A DNA stretch of 64,000 nucleotides from Gottfriedia acidiceleris (GTDB taxonomy: Bacteria > Bacillota > Bacilli > Bacillales > Bacillaceae_G): contig NZ_SCFN01000004.1 of assembly GCF_004138285.1 (NCBI RefSeq), forward strand, positions 310,001 to 374,000, written 5' to 3'. The position numbers were made by a program, and so were the translations under genes. Numbering within the stretch: position 1 is the stretch's first letter; the number at the start of each line of letters is the position of its first letter. This document shows, in pieces, positions 7,757 through 17,178 of the stretch. Below the pieces are notes generated by a model, which worked only from the letters and a program-made list of their open reading frames with translations, ran no database searches and had not been told where the DNA came from.

Positions 7757-8917
7757 CTATTGAACCTCAGGAATACTTTTTAAATCCTTAATATTTGTTC
7801 GCATATGGTTCATTATTTCGTTGTATCTCAATTTGCCATTTTTTAGATTGACATCATTAATATTTTCCAAAGACATAATTTTAAAATTACGATTATCGCG
7901 ATAGTAATTATAAGTTGGAAAAAAGCTTGGATTTGCTAATTCAATTTTTACATTTTGATCAGTTTCAGTTTTAACTACATCAATTGTACCCATACCACCT
8001 ATTAACTCATAGATTTCATCTTGAGCTGATAAGTAATTTCCTAATGAGTAAAAGACGATTGTTTTATTCCCCATTTTTCCAGTGATCCATGCCGGTGGTT
8101 GCAGGACGTGTGGATGATTTCCAATAATAATTTGGACTCCCATATCAGCTAATTGTTTTGCAAGATTCTTTTGGGTATTGTTCGGCATTCTTTCATATTC
8201 AATACCCCAGTGCATGGCAACTACTACTACATCTGATACTTTCTTTGCCCTTTCAACATCACTACGTATTTTAGCAAGGTCGATCAAATTTACTAAATAA
8301 TCTTTTCCTTTAGGGACGGGAATCCCATTCGTACCAAATGTGTAAGCAAGAAATGAAAATCGAATATTATTTTTATTCATCACTCTAATTTGGTCGCGAT
8401 CTGCTTGTGATTTAAAAGCACCTGTATATGGCATATGAATAGCGTCCCAATGGGAAATTGCACTTCGTATAATTTTTTCACCTCGATCAAGCGAATGATT
8501 ATTGGCCAATGTTACAAAATCAACCCCAGCCCCTTTAAGTGCATCTCCGACTTCATATGGACTATTAAACGCTGGATACGTAGATAATCCGAATTGCTTT
8601 CCACCAATCATCGTTTCTTGATTTGCTACTAAAATATCTGGCTTTTCCATCGTTTTTCTAACTTCATCAAACATTTTATTAAAGTTATATACACCATTTG
8701 GAAGCATAGCATCTTCATAAACTTCATTATGTATTAATAGGTCCCCCACGGCACCAACAGTCACCTTCGAAACAACCTGATTCATTTTTTTTATAGGTTC
8801 TTTCTGCTCTGTATTTCGTTTATTTTCTTTTACATTGTGTTCTTCTTGAATATTATTTGTACACCCGCAAAGTAAAGCAAAAAAACAGGTCACTAATACT
8901 ACAATTATTTTTTTCAT
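7757..8917 (-). CDS. CapA/PgsA-like metallophosphatase lipoprotein
   Basis: 386 residues from the start at 8917, chosen because AGGAGAGAAAAG precedes it and it gives a proper lipoprotein signal (MKKIIVVLVTCFFALLCGC). An ATG 39 bases upstream is in frame but lacks these. The body is the bacterial CapA fold with VGAVGDLLIH, VANQETM, LANNHSLDRG, VAMHWGIEYE and IGNHPHVLQP, the metal-binding motifs of the calcineurin-like group. Family members take part in poly-gamma-glutamate synthesis or release (PgsA/CapA), but no capB or capC lies nearby, so this is a stand-alone relative, probably anchored on the outer membrane face. Confidence 0.83.
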   Translation of the reverse strand: MKKIIVVLVTCFFALLCGCTNNIQEEHNVKENKRNTEQKEPIKKMNQVVSKVTVGAVGDLLIHNEVYEDAMLPNGVYNFNKMFDEVRKTMEKPDILVANQETMIGGKQFGLSTYPAFNSPYEVGDALKGAGVDFVTLANNHSLDRGEKIIRSAISHWDAIHMPYTGAFKSQADRDQIRVMNKNNIRFSFLAYTFGTNGIPVPKGKDYLVNLIDLAKIRSDVERAKKVSDVVVVAMHWGIEYERMPNNTQKNLAKQLADMGVQIIIGNHPHVLQPPAWITGKMGNKTIVFYSLGNYLSAQDEIYELIGGMGTIDVVKTETDQNVKIELANPSFFPTYNYYRDNRNFKIMSLENINDVNLKNGKLRYNEIMNHMRTNIKDLKSIPEVQ

Positions 8918-9301
8918 CTTTTCTCTCCTGTTAAAGGGAGGTTCAGTGGAATGCATGGTATAGGTAAAAACAAAACAATCCGGAACCTATATGTAATCAT
9001 ATTTTTATCCTTATCATCATTTAATACTCTTTAAGAACCTTTAAAACTTCAGTCTGCCACTTACGTTTCTGACTGTCCTTCTTTTAAGTTATTTCCATTT
9101 TTTTACAAACAGACATTATATTCTACAGTGTTTATTTAAAAATATCAACCATTATTAGTCGTTTACTATAATAGATTTTAAAAATTGAGAATTATTGGAC
9201 TTTACTATTGTTGAACTATTAAAATAATAGCATATTCAACAATTTTTTTGTTTTTTAAACAGTCACAATTCATATTTAATAATTCTTAAAACGTTTTGAA
9301 A
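8918..9301. other. Gene-free stretch
   Basis: About 380 AT-rich bases between the divergent CapA-like gene and the MoxR operon. I see no convincing gene or structured RNA; it presumably holds both promoters. Confidence 0.5.
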
Positions 9302-9325
9302 GATAAGGAGATAAGGAGATAAGGA
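9302..9325 (+). repeat. Three tandem 8-base repeats forming a triple Shine-Dalgarno
   Basis: GATAAGGA three times in a row, directly before GAGAACA and the ATG at 9333. Each unit contains an AAGGAG core, so three ribosome sites lie 8 bases apart; the last is best spaced. Confidence 0.85.
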
Positions 9326-9332
9326 GAGAACA

Positions 9333-10283
9333 ATGAATAGATCAGATAAGTTATTACAATTAAAGAAAGAGATTGGTAACGTGATAATTGGTAAAGAGGA
9401 TGTCGTTGAAATGATTTTCATCGCTCTCATTAATAATGGGCATATTCTATTGGAAAGTGTCCCTGGTACTGGTAAGACACAATTAGCTAAAAGCTTTGCC
9501 AAAACAATTAACGGTTCGTTTAAAAGAATTCAATTTACTCCGGATTTATTACCTAGTGATGTAACAGGTATTCAATTTTTTCATCCAAAAGAACAAGACT
9601 TTCAACTTCGAATCGGTCCTGTTATGACAAATATTTTATTAGCAGATGAGATTAATCGTGCTACCCCTAGAACCCAAGCTAGTTTATTAGAAGTAATGGA
9701 AGAACGCCAGGTAACAATTGATGGAGAAACTATTCCTCTACCAAATCCGTTTATCGTTATTGCAACGCAAAATCCAATTGAATCACAACAAGGTACGTTT
9801 CCATTACCTGAAGCACAAATGGATCGATTTTTTATGCAAATTCGTTTGGAATACCCTACATTTGAAGAAGAAAAAAGCATTATGAAGTCATACCGTTCAA
9901 ATACTCCATATTCGAATTTAAAAAATGTACTAACTATAGAAGAAATTGATGAAATGAAAGAACAGGTGAAGACTGTTACAATTTCGGGAGAAGTAGAGGA
10001 TTATATTTTAAATATTATTCATTCAACGAGAAATCATGAAGATATTCAACTCGGCATTAGTCCACGTGGTACATTGGCACTAATGAGAGCTTCACAAGGT
10101 AAAGCATATATAAACAATAGATCATTTGTCACTCCACAAGATGTGAAAGATGTTGCGATTTATCTCCTTTCACACAGATTAGTCTTAACTCTTGAGGCAT
10201 CCTTAAAGAAAAATGCTATACAAGTTATTGAATCAGTTTTAAATCAAGTTGAAGTTCCTGTAGAAGCTGGAGCTGGTCAATAA
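9333..10283 (+). CDS. MoxR-family AAA+ ATPase
   Basis: 316 residues. Walker A ESVPGTGKT (41-49), Walker B LLADEINRA (102-110), and sensor/arginine-finger motifs such as GTFPLPEAQMDRF, a hallmark of MoxR. The family acts as a chaperone-like ATPase with VWA or DUF58 partners. First gene of a three-gene operon; its stop is followed directly by the ATG of the DUF58 gene. The target process is not known here. The start lies after a triple tandem ribosome site. Confidence 0.93.
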   Translation: MNRSDKLLQLKKEIGNVIIGKEDVVEMIFIALINNGHILLESVPGTGKTQLAKSFAKTINGSFKRIQFTPDLLPSDVTGIQFFHPKEQDFQLRIGPVMTNILLADEINRATPRTQASLLEVMEERQVTIDGETIPLPNPFIVIATQNPIESQQGTFPLPEAQMDRFFMQIRLEYPTFEEEKSIMKSYRSNTPYSNLKNVLTIEEIDEMKEQVKTVTISGEVEDYILNIIHSTRNHEDIQLGISPRGTLALMRASQGKAYINNRSFVTPQDVKDVAIYLLSHRLVLTLEASLKKNAIQVIESVLNQVEVPVEAGAGQ

Positions 10284-11483
10284 ATGACTTGGAATAAAGA
10301 AATACATGGTAAAAATTCACTTGATATCCTAATTATTTTCGGGGTCATATTTCTAATTATTAATTTCTATCAACCTTCCTATTTATTAATGTTTTTAGGA
10401 GGATTTTTAATAATCATTAGTTTGATGAGCCGATACTATTTAAAGCATATTGCTGATCACCTTATCATCGAAAACGACAAGGAGCCCATTCGAGTTTCAG
10501 TCGGAGAACAGTTTAATTTACCAATAAAGATAACCCAGAATCATTGGTTACCAATTATTAACGCAACAGTTCGAATAAAATTAGAACCAATAGTAGATAG
10601 TATAAATTTTAAAACAATTAGTAGCGATTCAAATTTAGAACTAATTATCCCTATTCAACTAAAAGGTAACGAAGCGATTCAGATTTCATTACCACTTTCA
10701 GCTACTAAACGAGGTGTTACTAGAATAAAACAAGTAGAATTAAAAATTTCAAACTTTTTCAGTTTAGGTTATCTATATTTAACCTATAAACCATTTTTAC
10801 ATAAAGAAATTATTATTTATCCTACTTTAATTCCAGTACCTCAAATTGACCAAATAATTTCAACTAACTCATATGGTAGTTTTGTAACAAATACTAGTAT
10901 GTTTGAAGATTTTCTAGCTCCGATTGGAACAAGAGACTATGTCTATTCGGACTCATTTCATCGAATTCACTGGAAAGCTAGTGCTAAAACTCAAGTACTT
11001 CAAACGAAAATTTATGAACGAACTGCTGATTATTCAATTACATTTATTATAAATTTACGAGATACTCATCATGATAATTTAAGATTAAGTATAATTAAAA
11101 ACATCGAATCAATTGCTAGTAATATTGCGTATATAGTCCAATACGCTGCAATTAAAAATATTAATTATGAAATCTTTCTAAATTTGAACATGGAAAGTGG
11201 AGTTCCTGTTTATCATTTACCTATTGGTGGCGGTAAATCTCAATTAGGTAAAACTTATGATATTCTTGCTCGAATCAATGGCGCAAGAATGACACAGCCG
11301 ATTGATAGATTACTGCATTACGTAGAAAAGCAACAACGAAAATCTCCAGTTGTTATTTTATGTGGGCCGTTCGGTAAGCATGGAGATCGGTATTTCGCTC
11401 AAATGCGAAAACGTGGCCAAAGCATCTATTATCTACAAGATGATTTAGAAAGTCCAACGCTAGTTCCATTTGGACAACATTAA
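10284..11483 (+). CDS. DUF58 domain membrane protein
   Basis: 399 residues. Two short membrane helices lie at about residues 12-48. A beta-rich region follows, then the DUF58/VWA-like domain, whose signature is RDYVYSDSFHRIHWKASAKT (about 214-233), close to the family pattern R-Y-GD-x-R-I-W-xSA. The start codon directly follows the moxR stop, so the two are translated together. Usual partner of MoxR ATPases; function not established. Confidence 0.88.
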   Translation: MTWNKEIHGKNSLDILIIFGVIFLIINFYQPSYLLMFLGGFLIIISLMSRYYLKHIADHLIIENDKEPIRVSVGEQFNLPIKITQNHWLPIINATVRIKLEPIVDSINFKTISSDSNLELIIPIQLKGNEAIQISLPLSATKRGVTRIKQVELKISNFFSLGYLYLTYKPFLHKEIIIYPTLIPVPQIDQIISTNSYGSFVTNTSMFEDFLAPIGTRDYVYSDSFHRIHWKASAKTQVLQTKIYERTADYSITFIINLRDTHHDNLRLSIIKNIESIASNIAYIVQYAAIKNINYEIFLNLNMESGVPVYHLPIGGGKSQLGKTYDILARINGARMTQPIDRLLHYVEKQQRKSPVVILCGPFGKHGDRYFAQMRKRGQSIYYLQDDLESPTLVPFGQH

Positions 11484-11500
11484 ATCGAAAGGATAATGAA

Positions 11501-12688
11501 ATGATTTTACGTTTACTTTCTACTTACTTTTTTTCATTAGAATATCTATTACTCTATTTAATCGTTTTATTCATATATGAATCAAAAAATCAACTGCCAC
11601 CTACTTTGGCAATCATTTGTATTTTTATGATTGGAACTCTATTTTTACTTTACTCATTAAGAAAAACTCAAGTATCACGAGTTATTCCGTTTCTAGCAGC
11701 CATTATTTCTGGAGGAATCAGTTACACTCTTGGCTTAAATTCCGTTACATCTATTTTATGTGCTAGCTTTATATATTTTCGACTTGATGCTTTTCTTAAA
11801 GACACTTCGTTATGGATCGAAGAACGAAATAAATTACAAATCACTTTTTATTTAACGAGTTTGGTAGTCCTCTTTTTCGGCTGGACTTCACATTATTCTT
11901 ATATGAACTTGATATTATGGATAATAATCATTTTTACAATTCTATTTAGTTTAGGTAGATACTTTCAGCAAGCAGTTACTACACAAACAATTAAAAACTA
12001 TCGGGGTATTATAGGTTCTATTAGTATAGCAGTCCTGCTTACTGGTATCATATCTTTAATATTACCTATCTTAAAGTGGGCGATTTTTAAATTACTAGAC
12101 GGTTTATTTAGTACAGTTGGTTTTTTAGGAACCCCTTTCTTTAACTATGTAGATCACATCACTCTTAAAGAGAAAAAAATTAAGCTAGGTCAAAATTCAA
12201 GCGCTGAAGATAAACTTCCACAAAATATCCGTAATCACCATTACATTTTAGAGTCGACTCCTACTTGGGTATGGATATTATTACTGATAATCGTTTTACT
12301 CGTAATTTGGCTAGTCATCAGAAAACTTACTTATATACGTAATGAAAAACATACTGACAGGCAAGATTTCAGCATTGAATATAATGCAATACCAGAACAT
12401 AATAGGAAAAAAAGACGCTTTTTCAAACACTCTGCCCCAACAGAGCAAATCAGAAAACTAATCTTCCAACTCCAAAAATATGCATCTAAATACAAGATGG
12501 GTCGACACCCAAATGAAACATTAAAAGAATGGTTGGAGCGAATACAAATATCGAATGAAGATGAATTAATCAATGCGTATAACTCTGTACGCTATGGTAA
12601 AGGTGAAATAAAGGATATTGAGAAATACGAAGAACAAGTGAAAAGAATCAAGGAAAGGATTAAAAACAAGAATAAGGAAGAAGATTAA
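11501..12688 (+). CDS. TgpA-like membrane protein with DUF4129 tail but no transglutaminase core
   Basis: 395 residues. About six or seven membrane helices fill residues 1-215. A loop and a further helix follow at about 251-270 (WVWILLLIIVLLVIWLVI). A cytoplasmic DUF4129-like tail then fills about 300-395, with LIFQLQKYASKYKMGRHPNETLKEWL and a charged end. In the usual third gene of this operon a transglutaminase-like domain of some 150-250 residues with Cys-His-Asp lies between the membrane part and DUF4129, and the protein has roughly 700 residues. Here it is missing. There is no frameshift: the frame is open throughout, 17 bases after the DUF58 gene. Confidence 0.75.
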   Translation: MILRLLSTYFFSLEYLLLYLIVLFIYESKNQLPPTLAIICIFMIGTLFLLYSLRKTQVSRVIPFLAAIISGGISYTLGLNSVTSILCASFIYFRLDAFLKDTSLWIEERNKLQITFYLTSLVVLFFGWTSHYSYMNLILWIIIIFTILFSLGRYFQQAVTTQTIKNYRGIIGSISIAVLLTGIISLILPILKWAIFKLLDGLFSTVGFLGTPFFNYVDHITLKEKKIKLGQNSSAEDKLPQNIRNHHYILESTPTWVWILLLIIVLLVIWLVIRKLTYIRNEKHTDRQDFSIEYNAIPEHNRKKRRFFKHSAPTEQIRKLIFQLQKYASKYKMGRHPNETLKEWLERIQISNEDELINAYNSVRYGKGEIKDIEKYEEQVKRIKERIKNKNKEED

Positions 12689-12788
12689 GAACAGAGTGAA
12701 AACCCAAACCTTGTACTTAACTAGTAATGTTCGTCAAAGCAAACTGTTGATATTTACTTACGCATAAGTGGGTCATGAGTCAACACGC

Positions 12789-12830
12789 TAAAAAACACAA
12801 ACCTATGCTTAACTTAGGTTTGTGTTTTCC
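12789..12830. terminator. Bidirectional terminator
   Basis: AACACAAACCTA/TAGGTTTGTGTT stem between converging genes, with T-rich flanks on both strands. Confidence 0.88.
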
Positions 12831-12847
12831 TTTATATACCCTTGCAT

Positions 12848-13963
12848 TTAATTCTTATTATATACTTTCGTACCAATTGTATATTTTTCAATATTTTTCA
12901 TGTGCGGATCATATCCGATCCCCGGTTTGTTTGGTACGGTAATCATTCCATTTTCTACTGTTACTTCAGGTTCGATAATATCTTCAGCCCAATATAATGA
13001 AGATGCAGCTGTGTCACCTGGCAAAATGAAGTTAGGTAATGAAGTGATCGCAATATTATGGGCTCTTCCGATTCCTGATTCTAGCATTCCACCACACCAT
13101 AATGGAATTCCATTTTCCTGGCATAGATCATGTATTTTTCTGGATTGAGTTAGTCCTCCAACTCGACCAATTTTAATATTAATAATTTTGCAGCTTTCTA
13201 GTTTTAGTGCTTTTCTAGCATCTTCTAGTGAGTGAATACTCTCGTCTAAGCAGATTGGAGTATTCATTCTTTTTTGTAAATCTGCGTGATCGATAATATC
13301 GTTGTATGCAAGTGGTTGTTCGATCATCATTAAATTATAATCATCTAATGCAATTAATTGGTCCATATCAGATAATGTGTATGCTGAGTTAGCATCCGCC
13401 ATTAAAGGAATAGTTGGATAAACTTTTCGTACTTTATCGATCAGTTCAATATCCCAGCCTGGTTTTATTTTTAATTTAAATCTTTTATAGCCTTCTGCAA
13501 GTCGGTTTTCGATAATTTTAAGTGTAGAATCGATCGAATCTTGAATCCCAATGCTTACTCCTACTTCGATTTCCTTTTTAGTTCCACCTAACGCAGTTGA
13601 AAGTGAAATATTTTCTTGTTTCGCATAAAGATCCCAAATTGCGCCTTCTATGGCAGCTTTAGCCATATAGTTCCCACGAATATGTGAAAAATACTTTTCG
13701 GAAAGTTCGTCTGGATGGTTAATATCATTATTTAAAACGATTGGAATTAAATAATCTTCTAGAATATGCCAGTTTGTTTTTAAAGTTTCTTCATTATATA
13801 GTGGATCAAGCATAGCAACAGATTCAGCCCAACCTGATATACCGTCTTCGCTTATCGCTTCTAATAGAATAAACTCACGATCATACTCAGTACCAAAGCT
13901 TGTTGTAAATGGATGCAATAAATCTAGCTTCATATGGCGTAATATTACTTTTTTAATTTTCAT
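12848..13963 (-). CDS. N-succinylamino acid racemase / o-succinylbenzoate synthase family
   Basis: 371 residues, enolase superfamily (muconate lactonising subgroup). It has the paired acid/base lysines K163 and K165 (FKLKIKPG) and K264 (IKIGRVGG), and the metal ligands D190 (MADANSAY), E215 (IEQPL) and D240 (CLDES). This spacing matches the NSAR/OSBS family. Genes upstream encode a GNAT transferase and an M20 hydrolase, the set that in Geobacillus kaustophilus turns D-amino acids irreversibly into L-amino acids through N-succinyl intermediates. No men genes are nearby, so racemase is the better call than MenC. Confidence 0.85.
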   Translation of the reverse strand: MKIKKVILRHMKLDLLHPFTTSFGTEYDREFILLEAISEDGISGWAESVAMLDPLYNEETLKTNWHILEDYLIPIVLNNDINHPDELSEKYFSHIRGNYMAKAAIEGAIWDLYAKQENISLSTALGGTKKEIEVGVSIGIQDSIDSTLKIIENRLAEGYKRFKLKIKPGWDIELIDKVRKVYPTIPLMADANSAYTLSDMDQLIALDDYNLMMIEQPLAYNDIIDHADLQKRMNTPICLDESIHSLEDARKALKLESCKIINIKIGRVGGLTQSRKIHDLCQENGIPLWCGGMLESGIGRAHNIAITSLPNFILPGDTAASSLYWAEDIIEPEVTVENGMITVPNKPGIGYDPHMKNIEKYTIGTKVYNKN

Positions 13964-13990
13964 TTACGAACTCTCCTTTATATTACTTTT

Positions 13991-14842
13991 CTATTTTGTC
14001 AGTACATAAAAATGAACTGGCATTTCTGATTCTGCATTCTTATAAAATCCAGTAACTTTCCATCCGCTTTGAAATAATTTTTTAAAGGACTCTCTAGTAA
14101 GCATTCGCCACTGGCTTGCAATTTTTATATTCGTTTCTCTAATTGTTCGGAAATCTTTTGGTACCGCAACAAAGGCTAAATCGTTAAACACATCAGTATC
14201 GTTTTGAATCGGTATTGGTAATCCGTCATTGTTTTCTTCCCATTTAATGAGAGAATTTTTAACTGCTTCATCTAATTCAAATGGTCTCAAATTCTCCTTT
14301 TCTTCTTCCCCTTTTGCAATATACCATTCAACTAGAAAACGGTCAGATGGAATTCCACTATTTAATAAGTCTTCCATTTCTCCATAGCAGTTTTCAATAT
14401 ACGTATTACAAACTCCACCTAACTTAGAAATATTTAAATATCCATTTGCTGTTTCTAATGGATCATAAGTCCAAGTAATCAGTTTATAGCCGAGTTTAAG
14501 AGCTTCTTCTCGCTGGGCAATTTTAAGCAGTTTTCCAATCCCTTTATTGCGAAACTCTTGATCAATTCCAAGCATATGAGAACAAAGATAAATATTTTGT
14601 CCATCATAGCCAGGAAAACTATATTGAAATCCAATTATTTTATCTTCAAAATATGCACCTAAAACTAAGCCGCCATTTTTTGCAGCTGTAATTGTTTGAT
14701 GTATTGGAATCGAATCCTCAAAACCCCAAATTTTAGATTCTAGTTCTCGTACCTGCTCCATTTCTTCGATGGAATGGAGAACACGGAACTTAATTCCTGT
14801 ATTAACTTCAGATTGATTCAGTTTGTTTAGCACATAGTTCAC
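13991..14842 (-). CDS. GNAT acyltransferase (probable D-amino acid N-succinyltransferase)
   Basis: 283 residues with the GNAT fold in the first 160. MLGIDQEFRNKGIGKLLKIA forms the acyl-CoA binding turn, and LGYKLITWTYDPLETANG is characteristic of this long subgroup. The extended C-terminal half is typical of the GNAT member paired with NSAR. Expected reaction: succinyl-CoA plus D-amino acid gives N-succinyl-D-amino acid (by context). GAGGTG lies before the start; a 4-base gap to the hydrolase gene upstream and 27 bases to the racemase gene downstream mark one operon. Confidence 0.78.
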   Translation of the reverse strand: MNYVLNKLNQSEVNTGIKFRVLHSIEEMEQVRELESKIWGFEDSIPIHQTITAAKNGGLVLGAYFEDKIIGFQYSFPGYDGQNIYLCSHMLGIDQEFRNKGIGKLLKIAQREEALKLGYKLITWTYDPLETANGYLNISKLGGVCNTYIENCYGEMEDLLNSGIPSDRFLVEWYIAKGEEEKENLRPFELDEAVKNSLIKWEENNDGLPIPIQNDTDVFNDLAFVAVPKDFRTIRETNIKIASQWRMLTRESFKKLFQSGWKVTGFYKNAESEMPVHFYVLTK

Positions 14843-14846
14843 CTCT

Positions 14847-15983
14847 TCATTGTTCTTGTTCTGATGCTAATAAAATTGTTTGAGTTAGAATTTTCGCTCC
14901 ATAATGAAGTGCTTCTAAATTAAAACTCATATGAGGATGATGTAACCCCGGAGTTAATCCACATCCTAAACCGACCATTGTAGCAGCAATTTGAGGATAT
15001 TTATTTGTATAGAAATGGAAGTCCTCACCTCCATTTGAAATGCATTCAGGCACTACGTTTTCATGTCCGATTATTTCAGAAATGGCTCTTTCGGTAATTT
15101 TTATTGCCTGCTCGTTTTGTACGGCCGCTGGAACAAACTCTTCCATAGACCACGAAATCTTAGCTTTTGTTTCAATCATCGTTTCCTCAAAAACGTCAAC
15201 TGTACGCGCGTTTAATTGATTCATAATGTCATTTGTTTGCGCTCTAACATCAAGTGAAAACTTCACCGTTTCTGGTATCGTATTTGATGCTTCATTTTCT
15301 GTTTGAATTTGGGTCATTTTAATTGAATGAGGGATATCTGTATTTAAATTTATTTGCTTTAATTTATTAACTATTTCAGCAGCTACTTCAATCGCATTAA
15401 TACCATCTTGTGGCCTTGATGCATGAGCCTGAATTCCTCGAATTGTACCTTTAATCGTTTCAGCAGAACCATGTATGATCACTGGAGCTGCCTTTTGAAA
15501 AGGTACTTCCCTTTCTGGTCTTAAATGTACGCCAAACAATGAAATGACATTGTCTAATGCACCATCTTCCATCATTTGAAGGGCTCCTTCACCCTTTTCT
15601 TCGGCTGGCTGGAAGATAAATCGAATCGTATGTTTTGGCTTTATACCACTTGCAGAAATCGCCAACGCTGCATATAAAACCATCGTACTATGAGCATCAT
15701 GACCACATGAGTGGTTTGCCATTACAACACCATCAACTTCTTGAACAAGTGCATCCATATCAGCTCTTAGCGCAACAACTGTATCATATTGACCTTTAAT
15801 TTCAGCAATAAATCCAAAATGATTTTTAAACGTTTTAATCTCAACTTCCGAATCATTCAGTCGTTCTCTTAAATACTTTGCAGTTTTTTCTTCTTGCCAA
15901 CTAGGCTCAGCTAACTTATGTAATTCCCGGTAAGTTTTTAAAATAGATTCTTTATAATAATCTAGATAAGATTGTGGATTCAT
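14847..15983 (-). CDS. M20-family amidohydrolase (probable N-succinyl-L-amino acid desuccinylase)
   Basis: 378 residues of the M20D amidohydrolase/carboxypeptidase type. Metal-binding motifs are MANHSCGHDAH (about 88-98), FQPAEEKGEGA with the catalytic Glu pair, and GGEDFHFY near the C-terminus. The dimerisation domain begins after HGSAETIKG and holds HASRPQDG. In the operon it would release L-amino acid from the N-acyl-L form made by the racemase. First structural gene after the regulator, with GGAGAAAA before the start. Confidence 0.82.
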   Translation of the reverse strand: MNPQSYLDYYKESILKTYRELHKLAEPSWQEEKTAKYLRERLNDSEVEIKTFKNHFGFIAEIKGQYDTVVALRADMDALVQEVDGVVMANHSCGHDAHSTMVLYAALAISASGIKPKHTIRFIFQPAEEKGEGALQMMEDGALDNVISLFGVHLRPEREVPFQKAAPVIIHGSAETIKGTIRGIQAHASRPQDGINAIEVAAEIVNKLKQINLNTDIPHSIKMTQIQTENEASNTIPETVKFSLDVRAQTNDIMNQLNARTVDVFEETMIETKAKISWSMEEFVPAAVQNEQAIKITERAISEIIGHENVVPECISNGGEDFHFYTNKYPQIAATMVGLGCGLTPGLHHPHMSFNLEALHYGAKILTQTILLASEQEQ

Positions 15984-16007
15984 AAGATTTTCTCCTAACT
16001 GTTTTTT

Positions 16008-16862
16008 CTATTCTATAAACACTTCATAGGTAGAATAAATTTTTTCCAATTTTTGTTGATACATTTGAATTCTTTTTTTGTCTTTTTCATATAATCCAGC
16101 AATCACTAAATTTAATAGACTAATAACTGATGCGATTGAGTTAGAACCACTTTCCACATTTTCTTCTGTAGTTAGAACAATATCTGCAATTCGACCAATT
16201 GGTGATAATAATCGATCAGTAACTGAAATTAAACTTACTCCATTTTCTTTCGTACATTCTGCAATTGTTAGTGTTTCCTTTGCATACCTTGGGAAAGAAA
16301 ATGCAACAACAACTGATTTTTCTGTTAAATTACAAAACTTTTCATAAAAGTCACCCGCTGGAGAACAATACATTACGTTCCCTCTAATTGAACTTAACGT
16401 ATTCGAAAACCAATACGCAGCTATATGGGATACACGATGACCAACTATTAACACATGATCAGCGTCAATAATTGCTTCAACAGCTTTTGAAATTTCTTGA
16501 ATATTCGAAGGTTGTAATAAGTTTCTTAAAATATTTACTTCATTTTCGATAATTTTTGTAAAAGTATTTTGACCTTCTACATTTTTTATCTCTTCTTTTT
16601 CTTTTATATAATCGGCTTTATTTAAATGAAGAAACTCATTTTGAACACATAACTGCATATCACTGAAGCCTTCAAATTCGAGTGCATATGAAAGACGAAT
16701 GACCGTCGTTTCACTTACATCAACTTTTTTTCCAATTTGATAAGCAGTTTTAAAAGCACACTCCTCAAGATTTTCAATCATATAAGTCGCTACTTTTTTT
16801 TGCCCTGGTGATAATTGAGAAAATTTTTCCTTAACTAACAATTTAAAATTAGGTCGCTCCAT
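16008..16862 (-). CDS. RpiR/MurR-family transcription regulator
   Basis: 284 residues from ATG 16862; an in-frame GTG at 16883 is an alternative, but GGAAGG lies between the two and favours the inner ATG. The N-terminal helix-turn-helix domain (about 10-80) has LSPGQKKVATYMIENL and YQIGKKVDVSETTVIRLS. A SIS sugar/ligand-binding domain follows (about 125-255) with VLIVGHRVSHIAAYWF. RpiR proteins usually respond to phosphosugars or amino-acyl metabolites. Located 25 bases before the amidohydrolase in the same direction, so it probably controls this operon and itself. Confidence 0.85.
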   Translation of the reverse strand: MERPNFKLLVKEKFSQLSPGQKKVATYMIENLEECAFKTAYQIGKKVDVSETTVIRLSYALEFEGFSDMQLCVQNEFLHLNKADYIKEKEEIKNVEGQNTFTKIIENEVNILRNLLQPSNIQEISKAVEAIIDADHVLIVGHRVSHIAAYWFSNTLSSIRGNVMYCSPAGDFYEKFCNLTEKSVVVAFSFPRYAKETLTIAECTKENGVSLISVTDRLLSPIGRIADIVLTTEENVESGSNSIASVISLLNLVIAGLYEKDKKRIQMYQQKLEKIYSTYEVFIE

Positions 16863-17178
16863 TATTTTTAATCCTTCCGCCACTGAAGTTTATCCTTCAT
16901 TTATTTTAAATGTTGCAGTTAATACTTCTTTTTCTAATACAATATCATATCCCTAAATCAGGAGCAAGGAAAAAAAAGGTAAGTTATTCTGCTTTTAACC
17001 TAATAAATATTTGTAGTTAGTAGTTAATTGCCCTTACAATTTACCTCAATTTGAATTAACTAAAATAGGACTACTATTCAAAATTTGAATTCGGTCAAAA
17101 GCCGTAAACGTGTATACAATTAGTTTTCAAATAGGTTTAAAAGTTATTTGTATACCCTAAAACCAAGGAGGGGAAAAT

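Noticed and set aside
12848-13963. menC (o-succinylbenzoate synthase)
   Set aside because: The family is promiscuous, but the neighbours are the GNAT and M20 genes of the N-succinylamino acid route and no men gene is present.
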